Numbered from the stretch's first letter, positions 13,961 through 28,500 are shown. The stretch is 51,661 bases of DNA from Elysia marginata (GCA_019649035.1 BMAT01002581.1:39749-91409); one strand, 5' to 3'. Notes: a model not told the origin generated them from the letters alone. Program-made: numbers and translations.

Positions 13961-14028
13961 AAGTTGTAATGGCGATAGTATCAATAGAAGGAGAAAAGGC
14001 ACATTGTCTTCACTTCTGCCCCCTCGGC

Positions 14029-14180
14029 CCGCGTCCCTCGTTATCAGTCTCTTTCCACGTTTTCCACTCCCCCCCTCTCTGTCTGTCTGCCTGTCTCTCC
14101 GTCCAACTTTGTCTGTCTGTCTCTGTCTCCCCCCTTTTCTTTATATCTATCTCTCTCCTTTCCAACCCATTTGTCTCTCC
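14029..14180. repeat. Pyrimidine-rich low-complexity tract
   Basis: The tract is dominated by CTGT, CTCT and CCCC units. The overlapping open frames on both strands (Ser/Leu/Pro-rich, or Arg/Glu-rich on the complement) are artefacts of composition. Confidence 0.75.
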
Positions 14181-15082
14181 ACAACCTACCCCCGTTATAG
14201 AAGACCCAAATAACACTTTAATTGCGAAAATATTATTGAAAAGTTCAATTGCTTCTACTTTGAGAAAAAAAAAAACTGTTGTCTCTACGTTTCTCTTTTT
14301 TTCCACTAATTTATTTTTACTCCCTTGCTCAGTGGTATACTATGCATAGCGCACAGAAAAGCAAAAACTATTAAACTCTTCACATATTCCGAGAGTATTT
14401 TTGTATCAAACTGCATTTAAATAAAGAGCTGATGACGATTCCAAACTCAGATTAAAACCATTTGAGTTTGACACTTTGCTTTGTAATAGACACTGCACGG
14501 TTTTTACAACATGATTGAAATGATTGGGTTGCAAAGAGGATTGAAATCTTAAATAAGACTACCAGTATTATTTTAAACTGGTAGAAATTTCACGCATTCT
14601 TAGGAGCCCAACCCAACTAATAAAGTAACTGTTGTAAAAATAGTCCACAGTGTTTTTGACATCATTGTAAGCTACACATTAATAAAAATGATAGGCATTC
14701 GCTTTCAGTAATTTAAAAAAAAACAACCCCGAAACTAGTTAAATAGAATTAATTTAAAAAATTGACACAAACATACAGGGCATATTAAAAGAAAAGACTG
14801 GAGTAACAAGTAACATTTAATTTATAATCGAGGGAAATGATTAAGCACATTAAAACTTTACAGTGCTCAATTGAATACTTAATAAGTATGCATTTCGCTG
14901 TATTTATCGCAGAGTCAAACCTTATATATTTCTTATACATGACACCAAGTGACTACCCCAGTGGTGATTATTATTTCATTAGGCCTATAATCTAGTTATG
15001 TCGCCTTGTCAAATTTCTTTACCAGGCTACAGGTCGACACTGTAAATTATATTCTACTCAAACGATTAACTCCATTCTCTAT

Positions 15083-15425
15083 TCCCTTCCCCCCTCTCTC
15101 TCACTCTCTCTCTCTCACTCTTTTTTGGTTCACTTATTCTAGACTTTTTAGTGCCTTTCTACCTCTTGTTGCATTATGTTATTTGGAGTTGAATTTCTCC
15201 CCTTAATTAGAGCCTCTCTGTCTCTGCCTGTCTCTCTTCTTCAGTCTACCTGTCTTATTCAAGACTTATCAGTGTTTTTCTCTTTCTAGTTGTACTAATT
15301 TATTTGGAGATTAATTTCTTTCCTTAATTTTCCCTGTCTCTGTCTCTCTCGGTAAATATCTTAATCAATATCTCTCCTTTCCTATAAATATTTCTCCCTC
15401 CATACCTCCATAATTTTCTGTTCTA
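15083..15425. repeat. CT-rich low-complexity tract with repeated sub-units
   Basis: The stretch holds TCTCTCACTC, CTGTCTCT and similar runs. Two internal segments resemble each other: TTATTTGGAGTTGAATTTCT near 15179 and TTATTTGGAGATTAATTTCT near 15300. This suggests a diverged tandem duplication of about 120 bp. There is no coding signal. Confidence 0.6.
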
Positions 15426-16580
15426 TTCCATCACATGTCTTGCTCTTTTTTCGAAGTTTCATTGTTAAAAAAATGTCCACACTTAACCTAAACTACCCTC
15501 ATCTCTTTTTATTTTCCCTTTTCCTGTCAATATCATAGAATGCAATTCTTGAACATAATGGCATTTGAATATTTACTGATCAGCTGTCGTTCTGATACTC
15601 CTTGTCATCGAGCTCTAACCTAACAGTGTATATTCTTGCGCTCTATTTCGACTAATGCATGTAATCAACAAAAAGATCACCGCAGATGTACACTACAGAA
15701 ATGTAAACAATCTATAAGGTTGGCTAATTCAACACCGCTTCACGCTCTTGTCAGTTGTATTGCTAAGTAGTATTTCCATTTAATTAAGAATATTACCTAT
15801 TTGTTAAGTTACTGTAGTGTGTGGTTGGTGACCAATATTATTCACTTTTCGATCGATGAAACCATGATACCTTAGCGATTACACCTTTCCATCGCAGTGT
15901 AGATCTATTTAAACAAAGGCACAATTATTTGTGATACGCCTTTGCGTGTGAGTATAAGGGATCATGCACTGATAAGATTGCGTAATGAGATCAACATTAT
16001 AATAAAGGTAAGTAACATGCCAGACAAGTGGGCGTGGCAATGTACAACCGTTGCAGCGAGACCGTTGGAGCTGTGGTCGGGTTTTCATGTTTCATAAAGC
16101 CAATCGAAAACAGAGTCCTGCGTTTGTCATTTGAATTCAGAGCTAAAAATTCCTCATTTTAAAATTGTTTTAAACTATTTGCAGCAACCTATTCCAACAC
16201 ATTTCCTTTTTTTTTTTTTTACCGAGAACTGAAGGCCTATTATAGTATTAATAAACCACGTTTTTAACGTAACTCTTTTAAATAAAAAAAACAACACTTG
16301 CATAAAAGCCACTCTTCTGCTCTATAAGCGAAGTTTTTCTCGAAACTACTAGTTATGAGTAATGTTTTGCTCAGATCCCCCCGTCTGCTTTCATCAACAA
16401 CAGTAGGCTAGATATCTTCATCTTGTGATAAGAATTGATTCATTGAGTGTGAATTAGTAAGATTGACATTTTGTTTATCTTATCCTAGAATCTAAGATAC
16501 ACAAAATGTAAATCTAAGTATGGGAGAAGTGTAACTCCAAATAAGAGTTTTCACCGCTTCCATCGTTTCTAGAATCCGCA

Positions 16581-19500
16581 ATGGCGACAGTTGGGTATCC
16601 ACTCCATCGAAGTGTATTTGACGATAATATAAAACTGGTGTCTAAACTTATCAGAACTTGCGACGTTTCTCAGAGAGATCATCATGGTGAGAAATAATTT
16701 AAACTGTATAATTTAAATGATGTCAGCATTGAAATCTAATTTTCATGTTTTTCGGCACTGGTTAAGTTTCATGGACGACGAAAGCGAAATTATGAAGAGA
16801 ATCATAGATCTCCTTTCATCATACATGATCATAGTCGACAGTTTTAGCATATTGTAGATCTACATTATTTTAACATCTGACTTATGGAACTAAGCCAATT
16901 TATAAATAATCTTTTGCTAGAGTAGATCCATAGGTCTTTCCAACTAGATCTAGATCGATATAGGCCCCTATGGCTATAATGGCTTTATTTTGTCAAGACT
17001 CAAGGCCAGATGGGACCGCAGAAGCAGTGCCCGGTGGTATTTGTAGGGCTACTATAAAATCTAGATCTAGATTATGTCAATCTGAGTAAATCTTCAGCAC
17101 AAATTCAAGGTCTAGATCTAGTATTAGTAGTAGAGGGAAGACTTCCGTACTGCACAACCACTTTGAAAATAATACTTAAAACCCTAAATACTTACGTTAA
17201 CTCTGATTAACTTCCAAATTCAGTTCTTATGACTGTTCCATCCCGGAGGATACAATAGATTTTAAAAGCGCGGGCCGATTTTTAACTTTTTTTTAATATA
17301 GATCTAATAGATTCTAGTCATGACTTACCACTCTCCATGATTTATAATACACATTTTTTACTTTAAAAGTTGTAGACGCTAGATCTAGATGATCTAGGCA
17401 GATCCGAATCTGGGTCCAGCTATCCAGTGTGTCTTTAGAAGCAATCCTGAAACTTGGTTCTTATTTAAACTAATAAGATAATCAGATCAATAAAAATGAG
17501 CCTTTTTATAATAAGGATCTTATTCTGGAACTGCTTTACATTTATTCATACACCTGAAGTATATAATTTGTAAAGGTTCTCAGGTGGACTAGATCTAGAT
17601 GCCTATATGGCGAACTCTCTAGGAAGTGGCAAAAATGCAAAATGAAATTTCAAAATGATTTTGTGAAGTCATTTAGTTTTACTTTTAAAGTTAACACAAA
17701 TATTTTCTGAGGCATTCTTTAGATCAAATGTTACAAAACTGCTCAAAGAAGGATTTCGTTGATAATGATAGTTGTTAATTACTGTTATTTAGTGCGTGAG
17801 TTCATTATCTGTTTACAGCATCTATATTGAATTTCAGACTAATAAGTTTACACACCAACAACCCAAGATCTAACTTCAAATAGAATCTAAGGTCCACACC
17901 CATCAAACGGCTATGTTTTGAAATTATTATGGGTTCACTTGTAAAATTTAGATCTAACTATTAAACACATTCAGTTCAAATTTGGAGGTTTTTGTCTAAT
18001 GGTTTAAAAAAAAACCCAGCCCAATTACAAGACTTTAAGTTTGCCTGTTTGAGGCATTGTGTGAGGCAGACAAAAATCAAAATCAGGTCTAAAAACAAAC
18101 TTTTCATGTCGACTCTAAGACTATCAAAGTACTAAAATCGCCATACTAGTTTCATTTTAACGCAAAACAGATGGTTGACTATTTTTTGATTTGCCAAACA
18201 GGTTTTACGCAAATTAGGTCTAATTTACCTCTGTAAAGCTTACAGAACTTTCGAAACTACCTGATTTTGACGGAAAACTGAGGTGGGTCCAGATCATTCA
18301 CTATCGGTTAATTGGTAGCGAGAGACTGTTGCACTCCTTGTAGATAACTTGCAGCAAGATGAAATTACGATTTATAGCTTTAATTGGATGAAATGTCTTT
18401 AGAGTGGCACAGAATATTTGTTGACTTTGAATAGAATGTTGAAAGTTATGCCATCTACTGATATTGTCTGCTCATTGGCCCTTTCTGTTTTTTTAGGCGA
18501 TTTATAGGCGCTGCGATCATTGTTTTTTCAATCAATTAACTCTTGAAAACTTGATGAGGAGGTCCCTAAAGTCACTTTTTACTGCTTTTTAGGAAGTTGA
18601 TGGATTGATTTAAAAACGGCACTAAACAAGGGAAAAGACCAAACCTAGATTTGTAGGTCTAGGTATAAAAAGAGAACACTATGAATTTCAATTATATTAT
18701 TACTATTAACAAGGATTCTTTCGAAGTTTTTCATACTGGACACTTGTTTTCTTGCTGGATAGTGATATTTTGGTACATTCAATTCTAGGCTAAAACCAAA
18801 TATTTACGTAATAAGTACAAATTATTAACTTATAATATACTGGTAGAAAACATAATATGTGTAAAAGCTAGGTTCGGGGGAGTGGAGTGGTGTGTACTAG
18901 TCTACATCACGAAAGAAAAACAATTTTATGGCTAGGAATAAGGGAATTAGTAGGGTAGGGTGCTTTGCACGCATAGAAGAATATGATCTATAAACATTAG
19001 TATCAGAATGGAAAGAAAAAAGATAATTGAATGGTCATCATAGCAGTGGCCAAATAGCTTGAAGCAAAGTTTAGCTGTTCTTAAAATTTATTGATGGTGA
19101 ATGAAACACCTATTATTTTCACAAAATACAATGTCACTCAGCAGATAGAAAACATACAAAAAATAGAGGTCAAAGTCACATTGTGAGTTTTTTCCCCTCA
19201 TCTATTTATTGTAGAAATAACTAAAGACTAACTTGAGAGAGGAGAGAGATAAATAAATTGTAAACATCTAGGGTGAATAAAGACAAGTATACAATTTTAA
19301 GACATAACAGTAAATAGGAATAATTGAACACACAAAGATAGGCCTTCCGTTTAACTAAAAATTCGTTTCTGGAAGTTTAAAAAGAAAACATTGATTTTAA
19401 TGTTACGGCATTTTATAGGGAATTTAGGAGAGGCAGCATCGCATCACAAGTAATTTTGAAATAGGCTTTTAGCATGATATAGGCGTATTTACTAACTCAG

Positions 19501-22500
19501 TCATTACTTTTTGTAAAAAAAAAAAAAATTACAAAAAGTATGAAATTAAGCAGAATTTTGTAGTGAAATATAACTCTGAGGTAACTCTAAAATGAGAATT
19601 ACAGCTTAGTGGAACAGCGAGGCGTGGCTCAGTGGTTACCGCGTCAGGCTTGTGATCAGGCAGTTGCGGGTCCGATTCCCAACCATGACGCATGTTGTAA
19701 CTGCCTTGAGAAAGAAATTTATCCACACTTTCCTCAGTCCACCCACCTGTAAAATGGGTACCTGGCAATGGCAATGCTTGAAATTTGTAGAATGTTAGTA
19801 TTTGAGCGCCTAATAGGCAGCCCTGCGGTAATGCTCTTAAATATGAGTTGAATTTGCTTTGGTGTGTATTGGCCTGCTGGGGGAAATATGTAAAGTCTTG
19901 AGAATGCCTTTGGCGGTGGAAGACTAGATTTTCTATATCCATATTTTTTTTTTTAGTCAAATTTGCAAAAACCGATGAGCAAAATAGTTAAATTAGCTCA
20001 CTTAATGATCTAATTAATCCTTTAAAGTACCAACCTTTTTCTTGAAAGCATTAAAATGCTCTTACTGAAACCTAAATAAAAAAAAAAGAATTTTTTCGTA
20101 CCATATACCATCCTTATTTAGAAAAATTTAATTTAAGTGGGAAATAAATTTTTTTTACACATTAAAGGTAATAACTGATAACTTTCTCACCTTATTACTC
20201 TCCTTGGAAGAGGCCCCTGCTTATACAAACTAGATATTTGATATCTGCATGTCATAAGCTTTCCAAAAATTTATAACACTTGATGTTAGATGCAATTTGA
20301 AATTTAAACTAGATTTAGGTTTTTGAGTAAATGGCTTAATCCTTTCTGAAGACTTAGCCACAAATCTACCTTCTGAACCCAGAGAGGAGCACTCACCAAC
20401 AGTGAAAGTAGCATCTCACTTTCTAACAATAAGACCTAGAAGAGAGCTGTATAAATTAAGCTTTAAAAGACTGAGTGAGTTAACAGTATTTGAAAGTTGA
20501 GCGATGCAGAGTGGTTTCCAAACATCCAACATTTGATACAAAGTTCAGCTCAATATTGAAGACTTACCTTAGCCTTACTTTGTTTAAACTTGTGTAAAAT
20601 AGTAAAATTTCGAGAAAACTAAATTATCGCTAAAACTTAACTGGACTGACAACTGAAAAAATTAAGTCCTATTTCAATTCAAAACCAAAGGTTTTTGAGC
20701 CTTGCATACTTTGATAAGAATTAAACAGCAGACTTTGACTTTTGACTGAGTAACACCTTGGTTATGTTGTGACATTTCCTTGTGTAATGCTGTAACAAAG
20801 ATTTACTAGGCATAAAACAACTCAAACGACTGAAACTTACATGTTTTTTAATGATCAGCATTTCCATGAATTTTTTATAAAACGAAAAGAAGAGATGGTT
20901 TTGTTGTTTTTTAAATTGGTTTAATTTAAATTAATTACTTCGCTCCCCTTTCTGGAAAATTAATAAGCTCTTTGTAAAAGTTTTATTCTGAACTTTATAT
21001 TCCCTCAGGAAACACACCTCTTCATATTGCCATCATGCTTGGACACAAAGGTATTCACTTTTTTTTCAGCTTTTGCATTTAGATATGTAAATGTATTTTT
21101 AATTCCCAGTAAAAAGTGAAGGAGTTTAATTTTATGTGTGTGAAAGTTAAAATTTGTTACATTTCATAATGTTTTTTAGTATTTTAGTTTTAAATTTAAA
21201 TGGGTTTAAATGAACTGGGTGTAAGTAATCTCCGCAATATATTTTAGATGCTTGTGTTGCCTTGAATTAACTCAATTTATTTTCTGTATACCCTCAAGAG
21301 TGTATTCACTTGCTTTTGGCCCATGGTGCGCCAATAAAAATTAAAAATGCCATGGGGTGGACACCACTTGCAGAGGCAATCAGCTATGGGGATCGACAAA
21401 CAAGTGAGTGCTTGTTCATATTTTTGTTGGTATAGATGCTTTCCTAGCTTCTTAGTTTTGTTTCAATAGTGTCAAGCATTTATCATGCAAGTTTAGATCA
21501 TGTCTAACGTTGGTTAAATAAATGTGTTAGATCATTTGGCTTAAAATCTTCGAGTCATGTTGTGTTATCTCATCAAAAGCATTGATAAATTAATGTAGCT
21601 CCGTTTTTACATTTTTCAGCAGTGTTCATGCGTGTTGATATGTCCTTAGGGTTTTTTATGGTTTGCTTAATTGTTTTTTTAATTTGATAGGCTTGGCTAT
21701 AATTTATCACCTTTTTTCAATGTCAACTTTGAAACACACACTACATGTGATAAAAAATGCTACGCAGGCTGTAATTAGTTTGTTTTCAGAAATGTTGTAG
21801 GCTTTCCAAAACATTATTTAAAATTGTTTCTCCGCTTGCAAATTTTCACATTTTTTTTTAAACTAGAAAAGATGTGCTGTTGCATACGCCATCCTCAGTA
21901 TTGTAATTTTTAATGGACTTTCCTGTATAAGATGTCATTTAAATAATAAGGTTGTTTTTTCCATTTAATAAATATATTGCGTTTAAAGACCTGCACTTCA
22001 GCTTTAACTAGCCTTAGTGCGGTTTTCTAAAAATGCAACATTAACTTTGGTGCTTTGACAATGTGACTGGTGAAAGTTATGTTGTAAGCTCATTAAATAC
22101 ATTGAAGTGTATATTTTTTTGCCTTTGTTTCATCCACACTGTATGGTCTACTTGTACATTGTTTTTTTTTTTTTTGAGTATTCCTCCCAAATTTTCCTTT
22201 TGATATTTTTAAACTGGCTTGTCTTTTGTTTATGTACTGAAGCTCTTTTTTAAGTAAATCTTTGTATAACATGAGAAGTTGAAAAAAAAAAGATGTGTGT
22301 TTGTCAGTAAAAGAGAATAATTGTTTTGTTTTATTGAATCAGTTTATTTAAATTATCATGATTTTCTGCAAATTTTGTTCTTTCAGTTCTCCTGGTCCTA
22401 AGAAAGTTTAAGCAACAATCCAGGGAATCTCTAGAGGAGCGGAGACCTATGCTAGTCCAAGCTCTGAAAGATATAGGAGATTTTGATTTAGAATTAAAAT

Positions 22501-25500
22501 GGGATTTTCAGAGTTGGGGTAGGTAACTCTCTCTACATTTTTTCCAACTTTACACATGTTTTAAAGCCAGGCCTAAAAGTGCATATAAAGAGCGTGACTT
22601 GAATATTGCTACTCTTTTTTTCACATCAGAAGCATAATTAGAAATCAAATTAGTTAAGTTAGCATGTAATCATTAATGTTCACTTTTATTTGACCGGCAA
22701 TACTTTAGCGCATAATTTCATTTAAAGATCCCAAATCAATGCCATATATAAATGTAGTATAAAAAAAAGACATTTTAAAAAAAAAGAAAAGAAAATCCTG
22801 GTATTCATCTCAAACAGCTATTTGATCAAGTAAAATATTCTGATTTGTAGATTGATTGAAGGGTATTTTTACAAGCCCAATTCCACTTCAAAGGTGCTCT
22901 CAGGGCTTGGGTCCCAATGACAATTTACGGGCTGCCACCCAGAGACTAGCGGGGATACCATGACTTAGCCTCAGCTGGTCACATTATACTGACACCGACC
23001 CAACCAGTAGGGGCCCGGACTGTGCTCGGCTGTGTTTCGAACCCGGACCTCTTGGCCACGGAGCGAGGCCACTACCAACTGAGCTATCTAGGGCCCCCTG
23101 ATTTGTAAAAAAGCCCTATTTGTCTTGCAACCAGTCAAAATGAGTCTTTAAGGTAGTCAGATATTGATATCACAGAAAAGCTCATTTTCTCTACTTTCAA
23201 ATACAACAAACAGAAAAGCTCTATCATGCTTCTCTAGGAAGTCATAACCTTTTGAAGTCGGCAATGTTAGGACTTTTGAAATTTCAGGAAAGGAAGAAAA
23301 TAACATTTAAAGTTTAGATGACTATTAAGGTATTGAGGCCTTGGCATTCAAACCAATTAAAATTAAACACACAAAACATGAAATTTTAACTTTAATTATG
23401 TGTGAAAACTGTTAAGAAATGGTTTGAGTGTTAATATAAAAATCACTTCCGAACATCCACTAAAATTTAAAAGCCCATATCTCAAAACTAATTAATGCGA
23501 CTTAAAACTCATTTGGACAGAATGCGACACATTTGGTCAAGCCAAGTATCACTTAGTTTGGATAAATTATTTTTCATCACTGTTTTAAAAAAATTATTTA
23601 CTTTCAGTTCCTCTGGTTTCAAGAATGTTGCCATCAGATATTTGCAGAATACGAAAGAAAGGCTCTAGAATAAGGTAAAAAAAAGTTTTTGTGGTTAATA
23701 CGAAACAGCTTCTAAATTATCATTTTCTATTTTATCTGCTCATGAGTAATTTAATCTGCTAAATGTATATGATTTATTATTTCTTTTTTTTTTTAATAAG
23801 TTTCTGTATTTTTACAGTTGAATTGCCAGTGACAGTTACACCCATTGAGAATAATGAGGAAAACTTGATATACAAAACCTTCCAGCATTCATCACACATA
23901 GACACAGATATTTTGTCATATTATGTTAATAATTGCTTATTAATCAAATGAAGCTGGTTTGACTCCTTGAACTATTTTGCTCTTTGACAATATCATCCAT
24001 CTCTTTATGTCTATAAAAAAAACCCCTCTGATAGTGATACAAAAAGGTGATTTGTGTTAAGAGAGTCTAACAGGAAGCTTCATAGAAGGAAAATGAAGAG
24101 TTATGAATATGCGGTATATAAATTCATTATATTACAATGGACCTCCGAAAAGAAACAGGAAAAGGGGCATAACTGAAAGAGCTTTAATTGGATGAATTTG
24201 ACAGTCGCACAGATTAAGTGTCACTCTTCGTCTACTCCTCAACGTAATTCCATGGAGATTGATGCATTTTTTCCAGCGCGACAGCAGCGAATAGATACCC
24301 ACTCAAAAGAAATCAAGGTCAAGATGTGCAAACCTGTTCTTCAATCAACTGACGAGGTCACCTTCTGTCTCGAAAGCCATGCCTCCTAAATGATGCTTCA
24401 AGGGTACAAACAAATGGAAGTCAGAGGGTGCGAGGTCTGGAATGTTTGCAGGATGAGGAAGAATTTGCCAACCGTAGCGCTGCAGCCATTGCTGTGTAAG
24501 TTTTGCTGAATGAGGGGTCACATTATCGTGCTGAAGCACAACACTCCTTCTCAAGAGTCCAGGTCTTTTGCGACGAATTGTATCTCTGAGGCCGTCAAAT
24601 ATGCTGCAGCATTAGGTAGCATTGATACACTGACCCAGTGGCAAAATGTCTCAGAGGATCACACCTTTTGCATCCCAGAACTCGGTAGCCATCACTTTAG
24701 CTGCAGACCTCTGCACTTTGAACTTTTTGGTCACAAGAGAGGATGGATGTTTCCAAATCATGGAGTCACACTTTGCCTCTTGGGTATTGAGATGGACCCA
24801 AGTTTCATCAACAGTAATCAGATTGTCAAATAGGTTATTCTTTACTTGAAAGTCTCCACCAGTTCCGATATTAATATGCGTCGTATCCTCATCTCCATTG
24901 TCTTGTTGGCATCACAGCAGAAGGCGTTGTGAAATTTTGAAGCTTGTGATCCTGCATTGACATTCGGAACCCACCTTGAAGACGGCTTCCTATATTTCAA
25001 AGTGTCATGGACTTTTTCATGAACTGTACTCTTTGGAATTTTGAGTTTCAAAGCAATCTCGCGTATCTTCATTCTCCTGTCACATTTGATAAGCTCGTCA
25101 AGACGAGTTCTGTTCTCATTGGTCGATGTTTTGGGGCGGCCAGACTTTCACTCGTCATCTAGACTTGTTCCGCCTTCTCCAAACCAAAAACACCATTGAT
25201 ACACTTGAGATCTTGACATAGCACCCTCACCATATGTTTCTGCTATTTGTTTATGAATTTCAGAAGGTCTTATTTCTTTAGAAAACAAAAAACGCACAAC
25301 AGGTCTGACCTCCAGCTTTGACCAGTTTTTGATGGGGGTAACCATCTTGGAATCAGTAGTGTTCAATAGCAAGTTCATCAATGAAGCCGAAACTGTGCAC
25401 CGTGTAAGATAATTTACTAGTGTTTCCTGTTCACAGAATTAAAAAAATATAGATTGGTTCAAGAGTTATGCCTTTTTTCCTGATTCTTTTCGGACGTCCC

Positions 25501-28500
25501 TCGTATTATTGTTATTTGTTTAGTTGAGATATGAGATTCAGTATTTACCAGATACCCAAAATATCTCAGACGTCTTGGAGACTTTAAGTTTTTCTGATGT
25601 GATGCAAAAATAATTTTGACCACTTTTTGTAAATGGTTTTTGAAATTTCACTTTCTTTTTCATGTATAGGCTAGATACAACTCTGGTAGATTTTACCGAA
25701 ATGCGATGGGAACGTGGTGACATCACTTTTCTTTTCAATGGCGAATCAAAGCCTAGGCAAAGCCTTTCTGTGTTGGACAATAAGGCAGAAGTGTTTCAGC
25801 GAGTCAGATATGAGGTCTGAATATTCTCACATGACATTTGAAAAAAAATGTGTAAATTTTTTAATGCTCAAAATCTTTAAAAAAAATTTTAGTGAAGATA
25901 ATATGTTTTTCAAGTTTTGTTTTGCTCAATATAAATGTACTTTGTAAGATAGGTTTTTTTTAGCAGTAAGATGAAAACAGAATGCCAAAATGTAAAATGT
26001 ACAGGTGAGGACACTGAAGCAAATTCCTTCATATTCTTTAGATACTTGCATGCGTGGGTTCAGCCTTTAAGATCTGTTCTTGTATTTTGTGCCACCAGAA
26101 CTATATTTCAAGGCTAAACATGTAGTGTCTAGGCTCATTGTTTCCTCACTGCATTCATTATATATTTTTTGTATAATGCAATGGATAGAATTGATATGGT
26201 GCATGAGTTTAACATGAATACTGAAATCTCCTGCAATTAGTTTCTCCAATAATTTCAGAAGGTGGTCATTAAAAAAAATCAATTTTGTCTAGTTTTGTTC
26301 TCATGTAATTCTAAGGATATTAAAGTCCTTCTTTTGATAAAGTTTAAGCTGATAGTACCTAATACAGTTGATTCCAAATATTTCAAACCTAGATAATTTG
26401 AATACATGTTTAATTTGAACAGTATTCACATTGCCGATTTTATCCTTACTGATTATTTAAATTATGAAAAATTTTGAGATATAGTTTGTTCCTTTGGGAT
26501 TTGAAGTATCTGTTTTTTTACATTAAACCTTCACTCATCATTTTGTCTTCTCATATTTACACACTTTAACAGGATAGTGATCTTGAATTGGAGGAAGAAG
26601 TTGACATATTAATGAGCAGTGACATAGTAGCTGCGCAGATGTCCACAAAGAAGATATCCTTCTCCAGAGCTCAGAGTGGGTGGCTCTTCAGAGAGGATAA
26701 GTCGGTTAGTCAATATGGAAGTCATTTTGCAAGAGAACTCTTTTAGTACAACCAATATCTTTATAAGCAGCAGCTAAAAGAAACGCTTCAGAGGTATCTA
26801 AGCAAGCCTGTACGAACCTTTAATAGCATGCATTAATGGAATGTGTACTTCTTTAAAATACAAAAACATGATCATTATTTTCCTTCTTTGGACAAACTAT
26901 ATGAATGGATGATATAATCAGAGCAAATGTGTCACACATGGAAGTTTCACATGGCAGTGGTATTATGAATGCTATGTTTTTCTGAGCTTATAAATGTAAA
27001 AAACTGAATTTTGTGGACAGATATTAGACTTAATTCTTTTACGAAATAAAGAAAGAGAGGTTGATTGATTGATTTATTGAAGGATATTTTTACAAGCCCA
27101 ATTCCACTTCAAAGGTGCTCTCAGGGCTTGGGTCTCAATGACAAGGTATGGGCTGCCACCCAGAGACTAGCGGGGATACCATGACTTAGCCTCAGCGGGT
27201 CACATTATACTGACACCGACCCGGACTGTGCTGGGCTGAGGCTCGAACCCACGATCACTGGGCCACGGAGTATGGCCACTACCAACTGAGCTATCTAGGC
27301 CCCAAGAAAGAGAGGAAAAAAATATACTTCTAAATGCTTTTTTCTAATATAAAAATTTCAACATCTGACTCTTTTGCACACCGTAAAACCTATGATACTG
27401 AACTTAAATAATAAATTGCCAACAGTTGGTCTGACCTTAAAACACTGAGAATCAACAGAATTTTTTTACCATTTAGCTGTTCAGACTGAAAAAGGCACTT
27501 GTATCCTACAGCTTTGTTGCATGTAACTGTTTGCCCTTAGCATTTTATGTAAAATCCCAAATCCATTGTTCATTATGACCCTTTTTTTAAAACAACAGAG
27601 GCAATAAGAACTATTAACGTTTAGAGAGATTTCAATATCCCCATTTTCCTCTCTGTTTGTGTCCTATGATTTTTAAAATTTTGAGATATCTAGAGCTGCC
27701 TGCCAATTGGGAATGAAATTAGAATGCAAATTATTGTTTTCTTTCGGAAAACTTCCTATTTGAAGCCAAATAATATTATAATTGCAGACAAGAATGATAA
27801 TTTTGCACTCTATTATCATTCCCGATATTGATTTCAATTTTCAGACTGGCTGTCAAAATACTGAAATATTGATGGCAAACCAAATATACTGAAACAAGCT
27901 ATGGCTCATGGCTGGAGAAAATATTTGCTATTATTTAATGAAGAGGGAAACTATATATGTCAATAATGGGGAGATATTTTGGGACATTTGTAAAAGTTGT
28001 TTTGACATTATAGGAGTTAACTTCTTCAAGAATAAATGAAAAACTTTTCTGAACTCATTTAAAATTGACACTTTCATGAAGGACTCTCTCAAAATATTGA
28101 GGCAGAGGTGTCGGATATCCTTGAAATCCTGTTGTATTTGCTAATTTATTCCTTATTGATGAATATTTTGTGACATAGCACTTTATGTCTGCAAGTTACC
28201 TCCTCAGGTTACATAAATATATATTATTTTTGCTGGAGTATTATTGTAGTTGTCAGTATTAATTTCAAAATACATTGCAAAAATACAAGTGAAGTCTTTG
28301 AGTACTAGAGCCGGTTCATCATGGTTTTTGGCAACTCTGGGTGTTGGATATTTCAAATCAGTGATAGTTAGAACAGAATTATCTAAAACACAACATGAAA
28401 AGATTAAGAAGGTGCTTATGATATAACCTCCCCTCACTCAAGCATCTCAACCCAACAGACACATTCTTATTTTCAGCTGCCCTTTTTCAGCTTTCCTCTC

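Larger units (their letters stand above)
12259..16580. other. Intergenic region between divergent EIF2B2 and ANKRD13C
   Basis: This 4.3-kb region separates two start codons on opposite strands, so it must hold both promoters and any 5' untranslated exons. I see no coding exon in it. The stretch at 13180-13700 is locally richer in CpG and GC than its surroundings, which may mark a promoter. The rest contains a TAG microsatellite and pyrimidine tracts. No TATA box can be assigned with confidence. Confidence 0.6.

Noticed and set aside
13703-14306. Open frames over the TAG repeat and the neighbouring CT tract
   Set aside because: They are products of microsatellite and low-complexity composition, with no conserved segment.
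22850-23097. Possible functional tRNA gene (A and B boxes on the minus strand)
   Set aside because: The tRNA-like part is followed by a SINE body, is flanked by a target duplication and recurs at 27.1 kb. The same reasoning applies to the tRNA-like heads at 19.6 and 48.4 kb.
24192-24849. Plus-strand frames of 65-107 codons
   Set aside because: They are antisense shadows of the mariner transposase.
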